Of a stretch of 54,467 nt of DNA, positions 45,899 through 52,665 are shown in pieces; position 1 is the stretch's first letter; every line of letters starts with the position of its first letter. Under the pieces are notes generated by a model, which saw only the letters and a list, made by a program, of their open reading frames with translations, had not been told where the DNA came from and ran no database searches. Position numbers and translations under genes: made by a program. The DNA lies in NCBI GenBank assembly GCA_025358885.1, contig JANYHW010000094.1:1-54467 (forward strand), given 5' to 3'. This stretch comes from Cytophagales bacterium (lineage in GTDB: Bacteria; Bacteroidota; Bacteroidia; Cytophagales; Cyclobacteriaceae).

Positions 45899-46972
45899 AT
45901 GGGTCTCAACGTAGCAATCTTATACGGAGGACGTTCCGTGGAGCATGGAGTGTCCGTCAATTCAGCACGAAACATCTTCGAATTTATCGATCGAAAGAAG
46001 TATACACCTATCCCCATTGGAATAACTCCGAAGGGCAAATGGTTCCTCACTAAATCTGTGAGCAAGGGAATGCAAAAAGGAAAGCCTCTCAGCATTCTCC
46101 TTGATCCGCGAAAGCCAGAGTTAAGGTCAGGAGCTCAGAAGATTTCAGTTGACGTGGTCTTCCCGGTACTTCATGGCACGGATGGCGAAGACGGTAGCAT
46201 TCAGGGATTTTTAAAAGCCATGGACTTAACGGTGGTTGGGACGGGTGTGCTGGGGTCATCCTTATCCATGAATAAGATCGTTGCCAAACGACTGCTGCGG
46301 GAAGCAGGCCTTCCAGTTGCAGATTTTATTCCTTTGGGATATTATGAGAACGACAAGCCCTCTTTTGAGGAAATCAAAAGCAAACTTGGATTGCCCTTCA
46401 TGGTTAAGTCCGCAAGCCTTGGGTCCTCCGTGGGCGTCACCAAAGTCAAGTCCAAATCAGACTTTGCGCCGGCAATAGAAGAGTCTTTCCGGTATGATCA
46501 CGAACTGCTCTTTGAACGTTATATAAAAGGGCGTGAAGTGGAATGCGCCATCCTGGGTAACACACCACCCAAAGCCTCTCTGCCAGGCGAAATCATCATC
46601 AGCAAAGAGTATGAGTTTTACACTTTTGATGCCAAGTACGTCGACGGAAAGGCAGTGAAGATCGATGTACCGGCGAAGCTTCCAAAAGAGGTGATGACCA
46701 GAATCCAGGAGCTGTCGGTGAAGGCATTCCAGGTCCTGAAATGTGAAGACTACGCACGTGTAGACCTTTTCTATGCAGACACTGGTGAAATCTATGTGAA
46801 TGAAATCAACACCATCCCGGGATTCACCAACTCGAGCATGTACCCGATGATGTGGAAAGAAAAGGGAATTTCATTTACTGACCTCATTTCAACACTTATT
46901 GATCTTTCATTGAAAAGGAATAAACTAAAGGATCGAATTCAGCACGACTTTAACTCTTCTCTAAAATTTTGA
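45899..46972 (+). CDS. ddl: D-alanine--D-alanine ligase
   Basis: 357 residues with the ATP-grasp fold; joins two D-alanines for the peptidoglycan stem peptide. Motifs: ILYGGRSVEHGVSVNSA at the start, PVLHGTDGEDGSIQGFL, STLSMNK-like SSLSMNKIVAK, then the lid residues VKSASLGSSVGVTKVK and the metal and substrate end YVNEINTIPGFTNSSMYP. The last motif is typical of Ddl rather than a VanA-type ligase. The PASTA protein starts one base after its stop, so the two form an operon. Confidence 0.94.
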   Translation: MGLNVAILYGGRSVEHGVSVNSARNIFEFIDRKKYTPIPIGITPKGKWFLTKSVSKGMQKGKPLSILLDPRKPELRSGAQKISVDVVFPVLHGTDGEDGSIQGFLKAMDLTVVGTGVLGSSLSMNKIVAKRLLREAGLPVADFIPLGYYENDKPSFEEIKSKLGLPFMVKSASLGSSVGVTKVKSKSDFAPAIEESFRYDHELLFERYIKGREVECAILGNTPPKASLPGEIIISKEYEFYTFDAKYVDGKAVKIDVPAKLPKEVMTRIQELSVKAFQVLKCEDYARVDLFYADTGEIYVNEINTIPGFTNSSMYPMMWKEKGISFTDLISTLIDLSLKRNKLKDRIQHDFNSSLKF

Positions 46973-46973
46973 C

Positions 46974-47786
46974 ATGAAATTCAAATCCTTGCTCAAGGAA
47001 GGTTCTCTTCAGTCATTGATGATCAATGTTGGTCTTGCCCTGGGAATCATCCTGATGGGGGGAGTATCTTTCTTTTATGTCTACCTCCCAAACTCCACGA
47101 ACCATGGAGAAGAGATTCCAACACCGGACCTCAGCGGAAAAAATATCACGGAACTCGACAGCATGCTTACCCCATTGGAACTGCGCTATGAAGCCGGAGA
47201 CTCTTCTTACTCCGCCGACCTTCCTCCACTCACCGTACTACAGCAGTTTCCCAGGCCTGGACACCCCATCAAACAGAACCGGAAGATATACGTTTCAATC
47301 AATCGAAGTACTCCCCCTACTTTACCTATCCCTAATCTGCTCGAAAGTGGCAGCGGCTCGCTGGCAAACGCTGAAGCGGTGTTGAGAAGTAATGAATTGA
47401 AACGCGGAAAGATACTATACAGGCATAGCCCGTTTCGTGATCTAATCATTGAGATGCGGATGAATGGAAAAGTAATTGAACCCGGTAGCCGGGTGCCCAA
47501 AGGTTCCGTCATCGATCTTGTCGTCGGTGATGGCGGAGGCCCCAAGGACTTCATCATGGGCAACCTGGTAGGCCTGCCCTATGAAAATGCCCTGCTAAGG
47601 CTTGGAAACCTCAGCCTGCACCTCGGTTCGGTACAAATTCCCGAGGAGGTCGATACTAGTACATTCATTATATACGTTCTCAAGCAGTCACCCGTACAAG
47701 GAGATTCCGTTAGCATTGGCGACCCCATTAATCTTTGGATTGGGCCAAAGGACTATAAACTAAAGGAAGAAGAGATCGAAAATTAA
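46974..47786 (+). CDS. Membrane-anchored PASTA-domain protein
   Basis: 270 residues. A cytoplasmic start is followed by one membrane helix at about 15-36 (LMINVGLALGIILMGGVSFFYV). Three PASTA modules follow (about 45-110, 110-185, 185-262), each with the P-x-L-x-G pattern, such as TPDLSGKNITELDSML and MGNLVGLPYENALLRL. PASTA domains often bind peptidoglycan, but here there is no kinase domain, unlike PknB. Placement right after ddl supports a cell-wall link. The C-terminus is acidic. Confidence 0.88.
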   Translation: MKFKSLLKEGSLQSLMINVGLALGIILMGGVSFFYVYLPNSTNHGEEIPTPDLSGKNITELDSMLTPLELRYEAGDSSYSADLPPLTVLQQFPRPGHPIKQNRKIYVSINRSTPPTLPIPNLLESGSGSLANAEAVLRSNELKRGKILYRHSPFRDLIIEMRMNGKVIEPGSRVPKGSVIDLVVGDGGGPKDFIMGNLVGLPYENALLRLGNLSLHLGSVQIPEEVDTSTFIIYVLKQSPVQGDSVSIGDPINLWIGPKDYKLKEEEIEN

Positions 47787-47802
47787 AGGAACTTCCCGAA
47801 GC

Positions 47803-49704
47803 GTGAAAATTCTTGCAAGTTATCTCTTAACCCTTTCCCTGCTTACCCCTGCTGCGGCCCAACTGGTTGAGTTCCCCATCGCTCCTGGCAACCTCTCAAG
47901 ACATCACTCTTCTTCAGCAAGAATCCAGGACATCACTCCTCTCCATCTTCCCTTTTGGGATGACTTCTCTTATACGGATACACTCACTTATCCAAACCAA
48001 ATCCTCTGGCAGTTCGGCAATTCTGTTTTTCTGAATAATGGCATAGGAATAAATCCTCCATCCAAGAATGTAGTCACCTTCGATGGAGTAGATTCCCTGG
48101 GCAAGCCATACAATGTGAATGATGCTTTGGCGAAGGGACTTGCCGACAAACTTGTGTCCGCGCCCATACGACTTGACCTTGTTGACCCTTCATTGCGGGG
48201 AACGGTATACCTGAGTTTCTTCTACCAGGTTCAAGGTCGCGGTGAGCCACCCGATCCCGGAGATCAATTAATCCTGTCCTTTAGGAACTCCAGTAATTTG
48301 TGGGAAACCATTCAAACCCTGGAAAATAACACTTCCCTTGACCCAACAGTTTTCTATCAGGTAGTCGTTCCCGTAAATGGCGATCAGTTTTATCATAATA
48401 ATTTTCAATTTAAAATTCAGAATTTCGCCCGGCTTTCTGGTCCCTACGATTCCTGGAACGTGGATTACGTCTATTTAAATAGTGGGCGTTTTCCCACAGA
48501 TACTTCTTATCCGGATCGAACGGTGTCCACGCCACTCAATTCACTTTTTGCGGATTATTTCGCAATTCCCATAGATCATTTCATGCTAAACCCTGCAGGT
48601 AATCTGAAGAAGCCTTCATTGACCCTTTTCAATATGAGGTCGGGAAACTTACAACCCTTCGACTACACCACTGAAGCCAGGATAACGACGAAAATTGGTA
48701 AACAGGTCACAACTACCAAGATTCCATTAGACGCAGCCCAGGATCCAGGCACTATTTTGATAGGACTTCAGTTCCTGAACCTCACTTTGAATAGCATTCC
48801 CGCCGTAAATGCATTCGATCCGAAAGCAGACTCTATTGGAATCAGGTTCAAGTACGGCATGTCCACCAAAGACAATGTCTTGCCATCCAACAATGGAGAC
48901 TATGATGTTGCGAAATACAGTCCAATTGATTTCAGGTACAATGACAGCATCCGTACCAAGTATGTGCTCTCCACTTATTACGCCTATGACGATGGGTCGG
49001 CAGAGTATGGTGCAGGACTCAACCAGGCCGGTTCATACCTTAGTACCCTGTTCCTGTTTAAATCATCTAAACCCGACACCTTAACTTATGTCGATATCTA
49101 TTTTCCGGATTTTGGCATCAATACGGTCCAATCACTACAGCTTGAAGTAAGGAGCAACCTTTCCGATGCAGCATCTTCGATATTATACACGCAAACCATA
49201 CAGGTAACCCGCACCACCCAAAACAAATTCACTCGATACAAATTTGACATACCGGTACTCATCAAGAGCGACTTCTATCTTGGTTGGAAACAACCCGTGA
49301 CAGTATCTCTCCCAGTAGGTTTGGACAAGAACACGGACAACGGCGATAAGATTTATTACAATACGAATGGTGTCTGGGTGAAGAATGTTAACGTAAAAGG
49401 AAGCATGATGATACGGCCCGGGTTCGGAAGGCCCGGAGGAAATGGGCCCGTGACAGGCATTGACGAAGAAAGTAAAGTCACCCCCATTTATCCCAACCCT
49501 ACCAGCAGGTATTGTTATTTGCCTGCCGAAGCATTAGATATTTCAGTTATTGACATTACCGGACGCAGAATTGACTTTGAAGTATTGCAACAATCCGATT
49601 CAATGGCTATTGAATTTCTTTCGCATGTAAATGGTCTAGTTGTGGTTCGCTATTCGCTGCGGGGACAGTATCGCGCTGAGAAAATTATGGTGCGGGAGGA
49701 GTAG
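47803..49704 (+). CDS. Secreted protein with type IX secretion sorting domain
   Basis: 633 residues from a GTG start. A signal peptide (about 1-20: VKILASYLLTLSLLTPAAAQ, first residue read as Met) is followed by a long beta-rich region. No catalytic motif is visible; a segment at about 45-230 (PFWDDFSYTD to SWNVDYVYLNSG) is jelly-roll like. The C-terminus (about 560-633: VTPIYPNPTSRYCYLP, IDITGRRIDFEVL, NGLVVVRYSLRG) is a type A type IX sorting domain. Role unknown; a surface or extracellular structural protein is likely. Its end overlaps the convergent M50 gene by 20 bases. Confidence 0.82.
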   Translation: MKILASYLLTLSLLTPAAAQLVEFPIAPGNLSRHHSSSARIQDITPLHLPFWDDFSYTDTLTYPNQILWQFGNSVFLNNGIGINPPSKNVVTFDGVDSLGKPYNVNDALAKGLADKLVSAPIRLDLVDPSLRGTVYLSFFYQVQGRGEPPDPGDQLILSFRNSSNLWETIQTLENNTSLDPTVFYQVVVPVNGDQFYHNNFQFKIQNFARLSGPYDSWNVDYVYLNSGRFPTDTSYPDRTVSTPLNSLFADYFAIPIDHFMLNPAGNLKKPSLTLFNMRSGNLQPFDYTTEARITTKIGKQVTTTKIPLDAAQDPGTILIGLQFLNLTLNSIPAVNAFDPKADSIGIRFKYGMSTKDNVLPSNNGDYDVAKYSPIDFRYNDSIRTKYVLSTYYAYDDGSAEYGAGLNQAGSYLSTLFLFKSSKPDTLTYVDIYFPDFGINTVQSLQLEVRSNLSDAASSILYTQTIQVTRTTQNKFTRYKFDIPVLIKSDFYLGWKQPVTVSLPVGLDKNTDNGDKIYYNTNGVWVKNVNVKGSMMIRPGFGRPGGNGPVTGIDEESKVTPIYPNPTSRYCYLPAEALDISVIDITGRRIDFEVLQQSDSMAIEFLSHVNGLVVVRYSLRGQYRAEKIMVREE

Positions 49705-50830
49705 ACACAATCATTTCAATTGGTGCCGGCGTGAAGCACACGACAAATATGGCCAGCGCAATCCATCCCAATATTTTTCGCTCGGGGGTAAGTGGCGCCT
49801 CAATTTCTGAAGGCGGGTGAGAAATCCCGATAAATCTTCCAATCAAAAATACAAATAACAGCCAGCCAGAATAGCCATGAATACCAGGCAACATCCAGGA
49901 TAGCAGAAATTGTGAGGTGAAGATGAGCATCGCATACATCAGGGTGTCCTTCCAGGGGCGGCCAAGACCCATCAGGCAGAAATAGAGAAATCCGACATAA
50001 AAGAAAATTGTCCAAACCGGATCCGGGTTAGGCCCAAAATAATCGATGTAACCTAAGCCCGAATAAAACAAGAAGGCAACAAATACAATTGAGGCAACAA
50101 TCCGGTGGCCCCGATAACCCAACAAACCATACAATACATGACCTCCATCGAGTTGGCCTATCGGAAGAAGATTGATACTGGTGAAAACAAGGGACAGGAA
50201 CCCTGCAAAAAGGTAAGGGTAGTGCATAATTTCATGCACGTTGGGAACACGGGCAGGATCCGCAACAAACTTCTCAAAGAATAGGAATAAAAGGTTCTTA
50301 CCAATAATCACATCGATCGTTCCTTCTTCCATATTTTCAGTCGAATACACATGGCTTGCATAGTCAAGCCCAAACTGCTCATAGTGAGGGTGGAATTGGT
50401 ATACGTACTCCGGTGGTGGCAATGTGGCAAAGCCATAGCCGAGCACCCCTAAGGCCACAACAAATCCCGCGATGGGTCCGGCAATTCCGATATCAAAGTT
50501 CTGTTGCTTCGTTTCAACTTTGCTCTTCAGTCGTATCAAGGCACCCAAGGTCCCAAACATTAACTGAAAGGGTGGCAGGGGAATGTAGTATGGCAAAGTG
50601 GTCCGGACCTTATAGTGGATGGCTGTAAAGTAGTGACCAAATTCATGTGCCGTGAGGATTAGGAGAAACGGAACAGAGTACGACATGCCGCTCAAAAAAT
50701 CCTGCCAACCGTAGCCCTCCATAAAAATTGACTTTCCATACACCCATTCGGCGCCGGCAAGTGTGGTGGTCACAAAGGTGACGAGAAAGAGGCCGAGGTG
50801 AAGGAGAACTTTCTTAACGGATAATTCCAT
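49685..50830 (-). CDS. M50-family site-2 protease-like membrane protein
   Basis: 381 residues from the ATG at 50830; the frame also opens at 50878, but that part lies over a hairpin. The metal motif HEFGH is at 62-66 in ILTAHEFGHYFTA, and the second metal site NLLPIGQLDGGHVLY lies toward the middle. Several membrane helices run along the whole protein. This is the S2P/SpoIVFB-like class that cuts membrane proteins; in Bacteroidota the target is usually unknown. The 3' end overlaps the convergent type IX cargo gene by 20 bases. The gene lies downstream of the tRNA region. Confidence 0.88.
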   Translation of the reverse strand: MELSVKKVLLHLGLFLVTFVTTTLAGAEWVYGKSIFMEGYGWQDFLSGMSYSVPFLLILTAHEFGHYFTAIHYKVRTTLPYYIPLPPFQLMFGTLGALIRLKSKVETKQQNFDIGIAGPIAGFVVALGVLGYGFATLPPPEYVYQFHPHYEQFGLDYASHVYSTENMEEGTIDVIIGKNLLFLFFEKFVADPARVPNVHEIMHYPYLFAGFLSLVFTSINLLPIGQLDGGHVLYGLLGYRGHRIVASIVFVAFLFYSGLGYIDYFGPNPDPVWTIFFYVGFLYFCLMGLGRPWKDTLMYAMLIFTSQFLLSWMLPGIHGYSGWLLFVFLIGRFIGISHPPSEIEAPLTPERKILGWIALAIFVVCFTPAPIEMIVSTPPAP

Positions 50831-50850
50831 AATATGAACATGAAACAAGC

Positions 50851-50878
50851 GTGCCACCCCGAAGGTTCGAAGTGGCAC
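50851..50878. terminator. Stem-loop downstream of the tRNA region
   Basis: GTGCCAC (50851-50857) and GTGGCAC (50872-50878) form a 7-bp stem with a 14-base loop that can partly pair further (TTCGAA core). It lies between the tRNA remnants and the M50 gene and could process or stop tRNA transcripts read on the minus strand. No T-run follows. Confidence 0.4.
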
Positions 50879-50889
50879 AGGTGAATGAG

Positions 50890-50956
50890 TGGCCCTGTTG
50901 GATTTGAACCAACGACCACCTGTCCCGATAGCTATCGGGAGAGTCAGTGCTCTCCC
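50890..50956 (-). pseudogene. Left tRNA remnant: 3' half with palindrome in the anticodon loop
   Basis: 50891-50922 is identical to 50980-51011 of the intact tRNA and covers the variable region, T arm and 3' acceptor strand. Then, in place of five anticodon-loop bases, the 18-bp palindrome (50923-50940) follows. Then GAGTCAG-TGCTCT, which matches the 5' side of the anticodon and D arms with one base missing. Past 50953 the match fades. GGGAGAG (50937-50943) and CTCTCCC (50950-50956) form a further 7-bp hairpin not present in the intact copy. Cannot give a working tRNA. Confidence 0.85.
50923..50940. repeat. 18-bp perfect palindrome, left copy
   Basis: TCCCGATAGCTATCGGGA reads the same on both strands. 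It replaces the five bases ATTAT (plus strand) of the intact tRNA's anticodon arm. Confidence 0.95.
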
Positions 50957-50977
50957 TAATTCTACAAACTACTTAAG

Positions 50978-51051
50978 TGGGCCCTGTTGGATTTGAACCA
51001 ACGACCACCTGATTATGAGTCAGGTGCTCTAACCGTCTGAGCTAAGGGCCC
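50978..51051 (-). tRNA. tRNA with anticodon CAU, probably tRNA-Ile2
   Basis: A complete cloverleaf on the minus strand: acceptor GGGCCCT/AGGGCCC with discriminator A, D arm GCTC/GAGC, anticodon stem CCTGA/TCAGG with loop CTCATAA (anticodon CAT, at 51017-51015), T arm GTTGG/CCAAC. CCA is not encoded. Similarity to E. coli tRNA-Ile2, including C4-G69 and C5-G68 that favour lysidine formation by TilS, suggests it reads AUA as isoleucine; elongator Met is the alternative. Its own promoter lies upstream. It is flanked by two broken copies. Confidence 0.9.
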
Positions 51052-51064
51052 TTGAAATTGGCTG

Positions 51065-51093
51065 CAAGTTTAATTATTTAATCCCGACTACAA
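51065..51093 (-). promoter_or_regulatory. Promoter of the intact tRNA
   Basis: On the minus strand, TTG (51093-51091), an 18-base spacer and TAAACTTG (51072-51065) nearly fit the Bacteroidota consensus (one mismatch in the -7 element, spacer one base short). It lies between the GIY-YIG stop and the tRNA, so the tRNA can be transcribed independently of the nuclease gene. Confidence 0.5.
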
Positions 51094-51107
51094 AAACGGT
51101 TCTTTTC

Positions 51108-51416
51108 TCAAGGATATTTTTGGCGGAGTTTCTCAACAATTTCGGGGTATTGCTTTAAGGATTGAAGATACTTTCTGCTCTTCATTCTCTTGATGTGGTT
51201 CTCAATCCGAATCGCCTGGGAGTACGACGTGCACGGAACCGACAAGAAAAGCTCCCAATCCTTGGCCTTCCTCGAATAGGAATCATCGTAGAATCCAGTC
51301 CGATGTTTTTCAACACGATCTGTCAGATCTGTGTGGGTTGCCCCTACATAGAAACTATCCAATGATGGGCTGAATAATATGTAGCAAGAGGTTGGCACAA
51401 ATCGTGTGGCGACCAC
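51108..51416 (-). CDS. Small GIY-YIG nuclease
   Basis: 102 residues from a GTG at 51416; a second GTG at 51398 is an alternative. It is a one-domain GIY-YIG nuclease: CYILFSPSLDSFYVGATH holds the two strands (GIY as YIL, YIG as YVG). The catalytic Arg is in DLTDRVEKHR, and the Glu in IRIENHIKRMKSRKYL. This is the URI/UPF0213-like group, often present in many copies in Bacteroidota. The first GTG lies in the anticodon stem and variable region of the right tRNA remnant, so its first residues are tRNA-derived. The frame is closed upstream by a TAG inside the palindrome. A target is not known. Confidence 0.85.
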   Translation of the reverse strand: MVATRFVPTSCYILFSPSLDSFYVGATHTDLTDRVEKHRTGFYDDSYSRKAKDWELFLSVPCTSYSQAIRIENHIKRMKSRKYLQSLKQYPEIVEKLRQKYP

Positions 51417-51472
51417 CTGTCCCGATAGCTATCGGGAGAGTCAGGTGCTCTAACCGTCTGAGCTAAGGGCCA
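51410..51472 (-). pseudogene. Right tRNA remnant: 5' half with palindrome in the anticodon loop
   Basis: 51438-51471 is identical to 51017-51050 of the intact tRNA (acceptor 5' strand, D arm, 5' anticodon stem). Then the 18-bp palindrome (51420-51437) replaces the same five bases as in the left remnant. CGACCACCTG (51410-51419) continues the 3' anticodon stem and variable region before the match ends in the GIY-YIG coding sequence. The T arm and 3' acceptor are missing. Base 51472 makes position 1 a U, which would pair with A72 of the left remnant. Confidence 0.85.
51420..51437. repeat. 18-bp perfect palindrome, right copy
   Basis: Identical to the left copy (50923-50940) and in the same place of the anticodon arm. 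It contains the TAG that closes the GIY-YIG frame upstream. Confidence 0.95.
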
Positions 51473-51671
51473 AAAAAGCGGTGCAGTGCCCCGGAATTTC
51501 TGCAGGGAGCTTAAAATTAAATTTATTGGGTGTTCTTCGGTTAGAAAAAATGTGCTAAAATTGGAGGCCTAAACGCAGAAACGACTGGATTCCAGGTGAG
51601 GAAGTCTCTGAAATTTCGGTATTAGTGTATTTGGGCTGCCATATGACCTTTTAATAACTAATTAAACACCT

Positions 51672-52556
51672 ATGAAATTCAAACGTAACGCACTCATCTT
51701 CGCCTTTCTTGCTTGTTTCGGACTGTGGTCGTGTGGTTCTAAGGGAGACAAAGGCAAAAATTCTGATGAATTTTCTGATGCCGAGAAGTCTCTCAACGAA
51801 GAGATCAAAGATATTGCCTACAGCATCCCCCCTCCTGCTGAAATTCCTTACATGCTGGAGGCCACGGGTGCCGATTTTAACCAGAGTCTCGTAAACGATA
51901 AAAAGAAGGCTGATTCATACGGATCACAGAGCGAAAAAGCCGCACTCAACCTCGGAATATATACAGCGGACATTGGCTACCTGAGTTCTTACGACAAGAC
52001 GCAGGAGTCGATTGACTACCTGAATGCCTGCAAGAATCTGGCCGACAAACTGGGTGTAACAGGTTCTTTTGATCGCGCGACACTAGAAAAATTCGAAGCG
52101 AATATTGCCAACAAAGACTCTTTGGCCGCACTCCTGAATGACGCCATGCAGAAGACCGATAAGTACCTGAAAGACGGAAACAAAAGCAAACTAGGTGCCC
52201 TGCTGGTTACCGGAAGCTTTGTGGAAAGCCTTTACATTTCTACCGGCCTCATAAAGTCTTACCCAAAGAATATTCTCCCTGATGATAAGCGTAACCTTAT
52301 CCTTACTCCTCTGATGGGTATTATAATCAAACAACGCAAGTCCGTGGGCGAGGTGACCAAAATGCTTGGCTCAGTGGAGCAGACTGGGATAATTCCCCAA
52401 ATTGTTACAGACCTTAAGAACCTCGAAGCCAGTTATGCTGCCCTAAACCTGGAAGAAAAAATCAAGAACAACAAAGCAAATATGGCCTTGTCCGACAAAA
52501 ACCTGGAGGACATTACCAAAGTGGTGGAGAAACTGAGGACTGACATTGTCCAATAA
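51672..52556 (+). CDS. Lipoprotein of unknown function
   Basis: 294 residues. Lipobox FGLWSCGS (Cys21) predicts a lipid-anchored envelope protein. The mature part is almost entirely alpha-helical and rich in Lys, Asp, Leu and Ala, with motifs such as EIPYMLEATGADFNQSLVN, KAALNLGIYTADIGYLSSYDKTQ and LLVTGSFVESLYISTGLIK. No known domain was recognised. A repeat-like helical bundle is suggested. A strong terminator follows, so it is probably a single-gene transcript. The 200-base upstream spacer (51472-51671) shows no gene and no clear promoter. Confidence 0.75.
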   Translation: MKFKRNALIFAFLACFGLWSCGSKGDKGKNSDEFSDAEKSLNEEIKDIAYSIPPPAEIPYMLEATGADFNQSLVNDKKKADSYGSQSEKAALNLGIYTADIGYLSSYDKTQESIDYLNACKNLADKLGVTGSFDRATLEKFEANIANKDSLAALLNDAMQKTDKYLKDGNKSKLGALLVTGSFVESLYISTGLIKSYPKNILPDDKRNLILTPLMGIIIKQRKSVGEVTKMLGSVEQTGIIPQIVTDLKNLEASYAALNLEEKIKNNKANMALSDKNLEDITKVVEKLRTDIVQ

Positions 52557-52580
52557 TTCTTGTCTTTAGCTTACACTAGG

Positions 52581-52607
52581 GGGATTGGTTGGACCAATCC
52601 CTTTTTT
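52581..52607 (+). terminator. Intrinsic terminator after the lipoprotein gene
   Basis: A 9-bp stem (GGGATTGGT at 52581-52589, ACCAATCCC at 52593-52601) with a 3-base loop is followed by TTTTTT (52602-52607). Confidence 0.9.
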
Positions 52608-52665
52608 ATTTTTCTCTTTTCCTTCCTACTTGTATATTGAGTGTAAAACCTAGCCTCTCCTACCC

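Larger units (their letters stand above)
50923..51437. mobile_element. Proposed tRNA-splitting element carrying a spare tRNA and a GIY-YIG nuclease
   Basis: The 515-base segment is bounded on both sides by the same 18-bp palindrome, each copy sitting at the same place in an anticodon loop. It contains an intact tRNA with its own promoter and a GIY-YIG nuclease gene. Outside it, the left flank is a tRNA 3' half and the right flank a 5' half of the same tRNA type. The flanking halves would pair in the acceptor stem (U1-A72, versus G1-C72 in the intact copy). Interpretation as one mobile unit is inference; a decayed tandem tRNA array is the alternative. Confidence 0.5.

Noticed and set aside
50923-51437. 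The palindromes as a CRISPR array or toxin-antitoxin operator
   Set aside because: Only two copies occur, 497 bases apart and each inside a tRNA remnant; there is no repeat-spacer pattern and no toxin gene.
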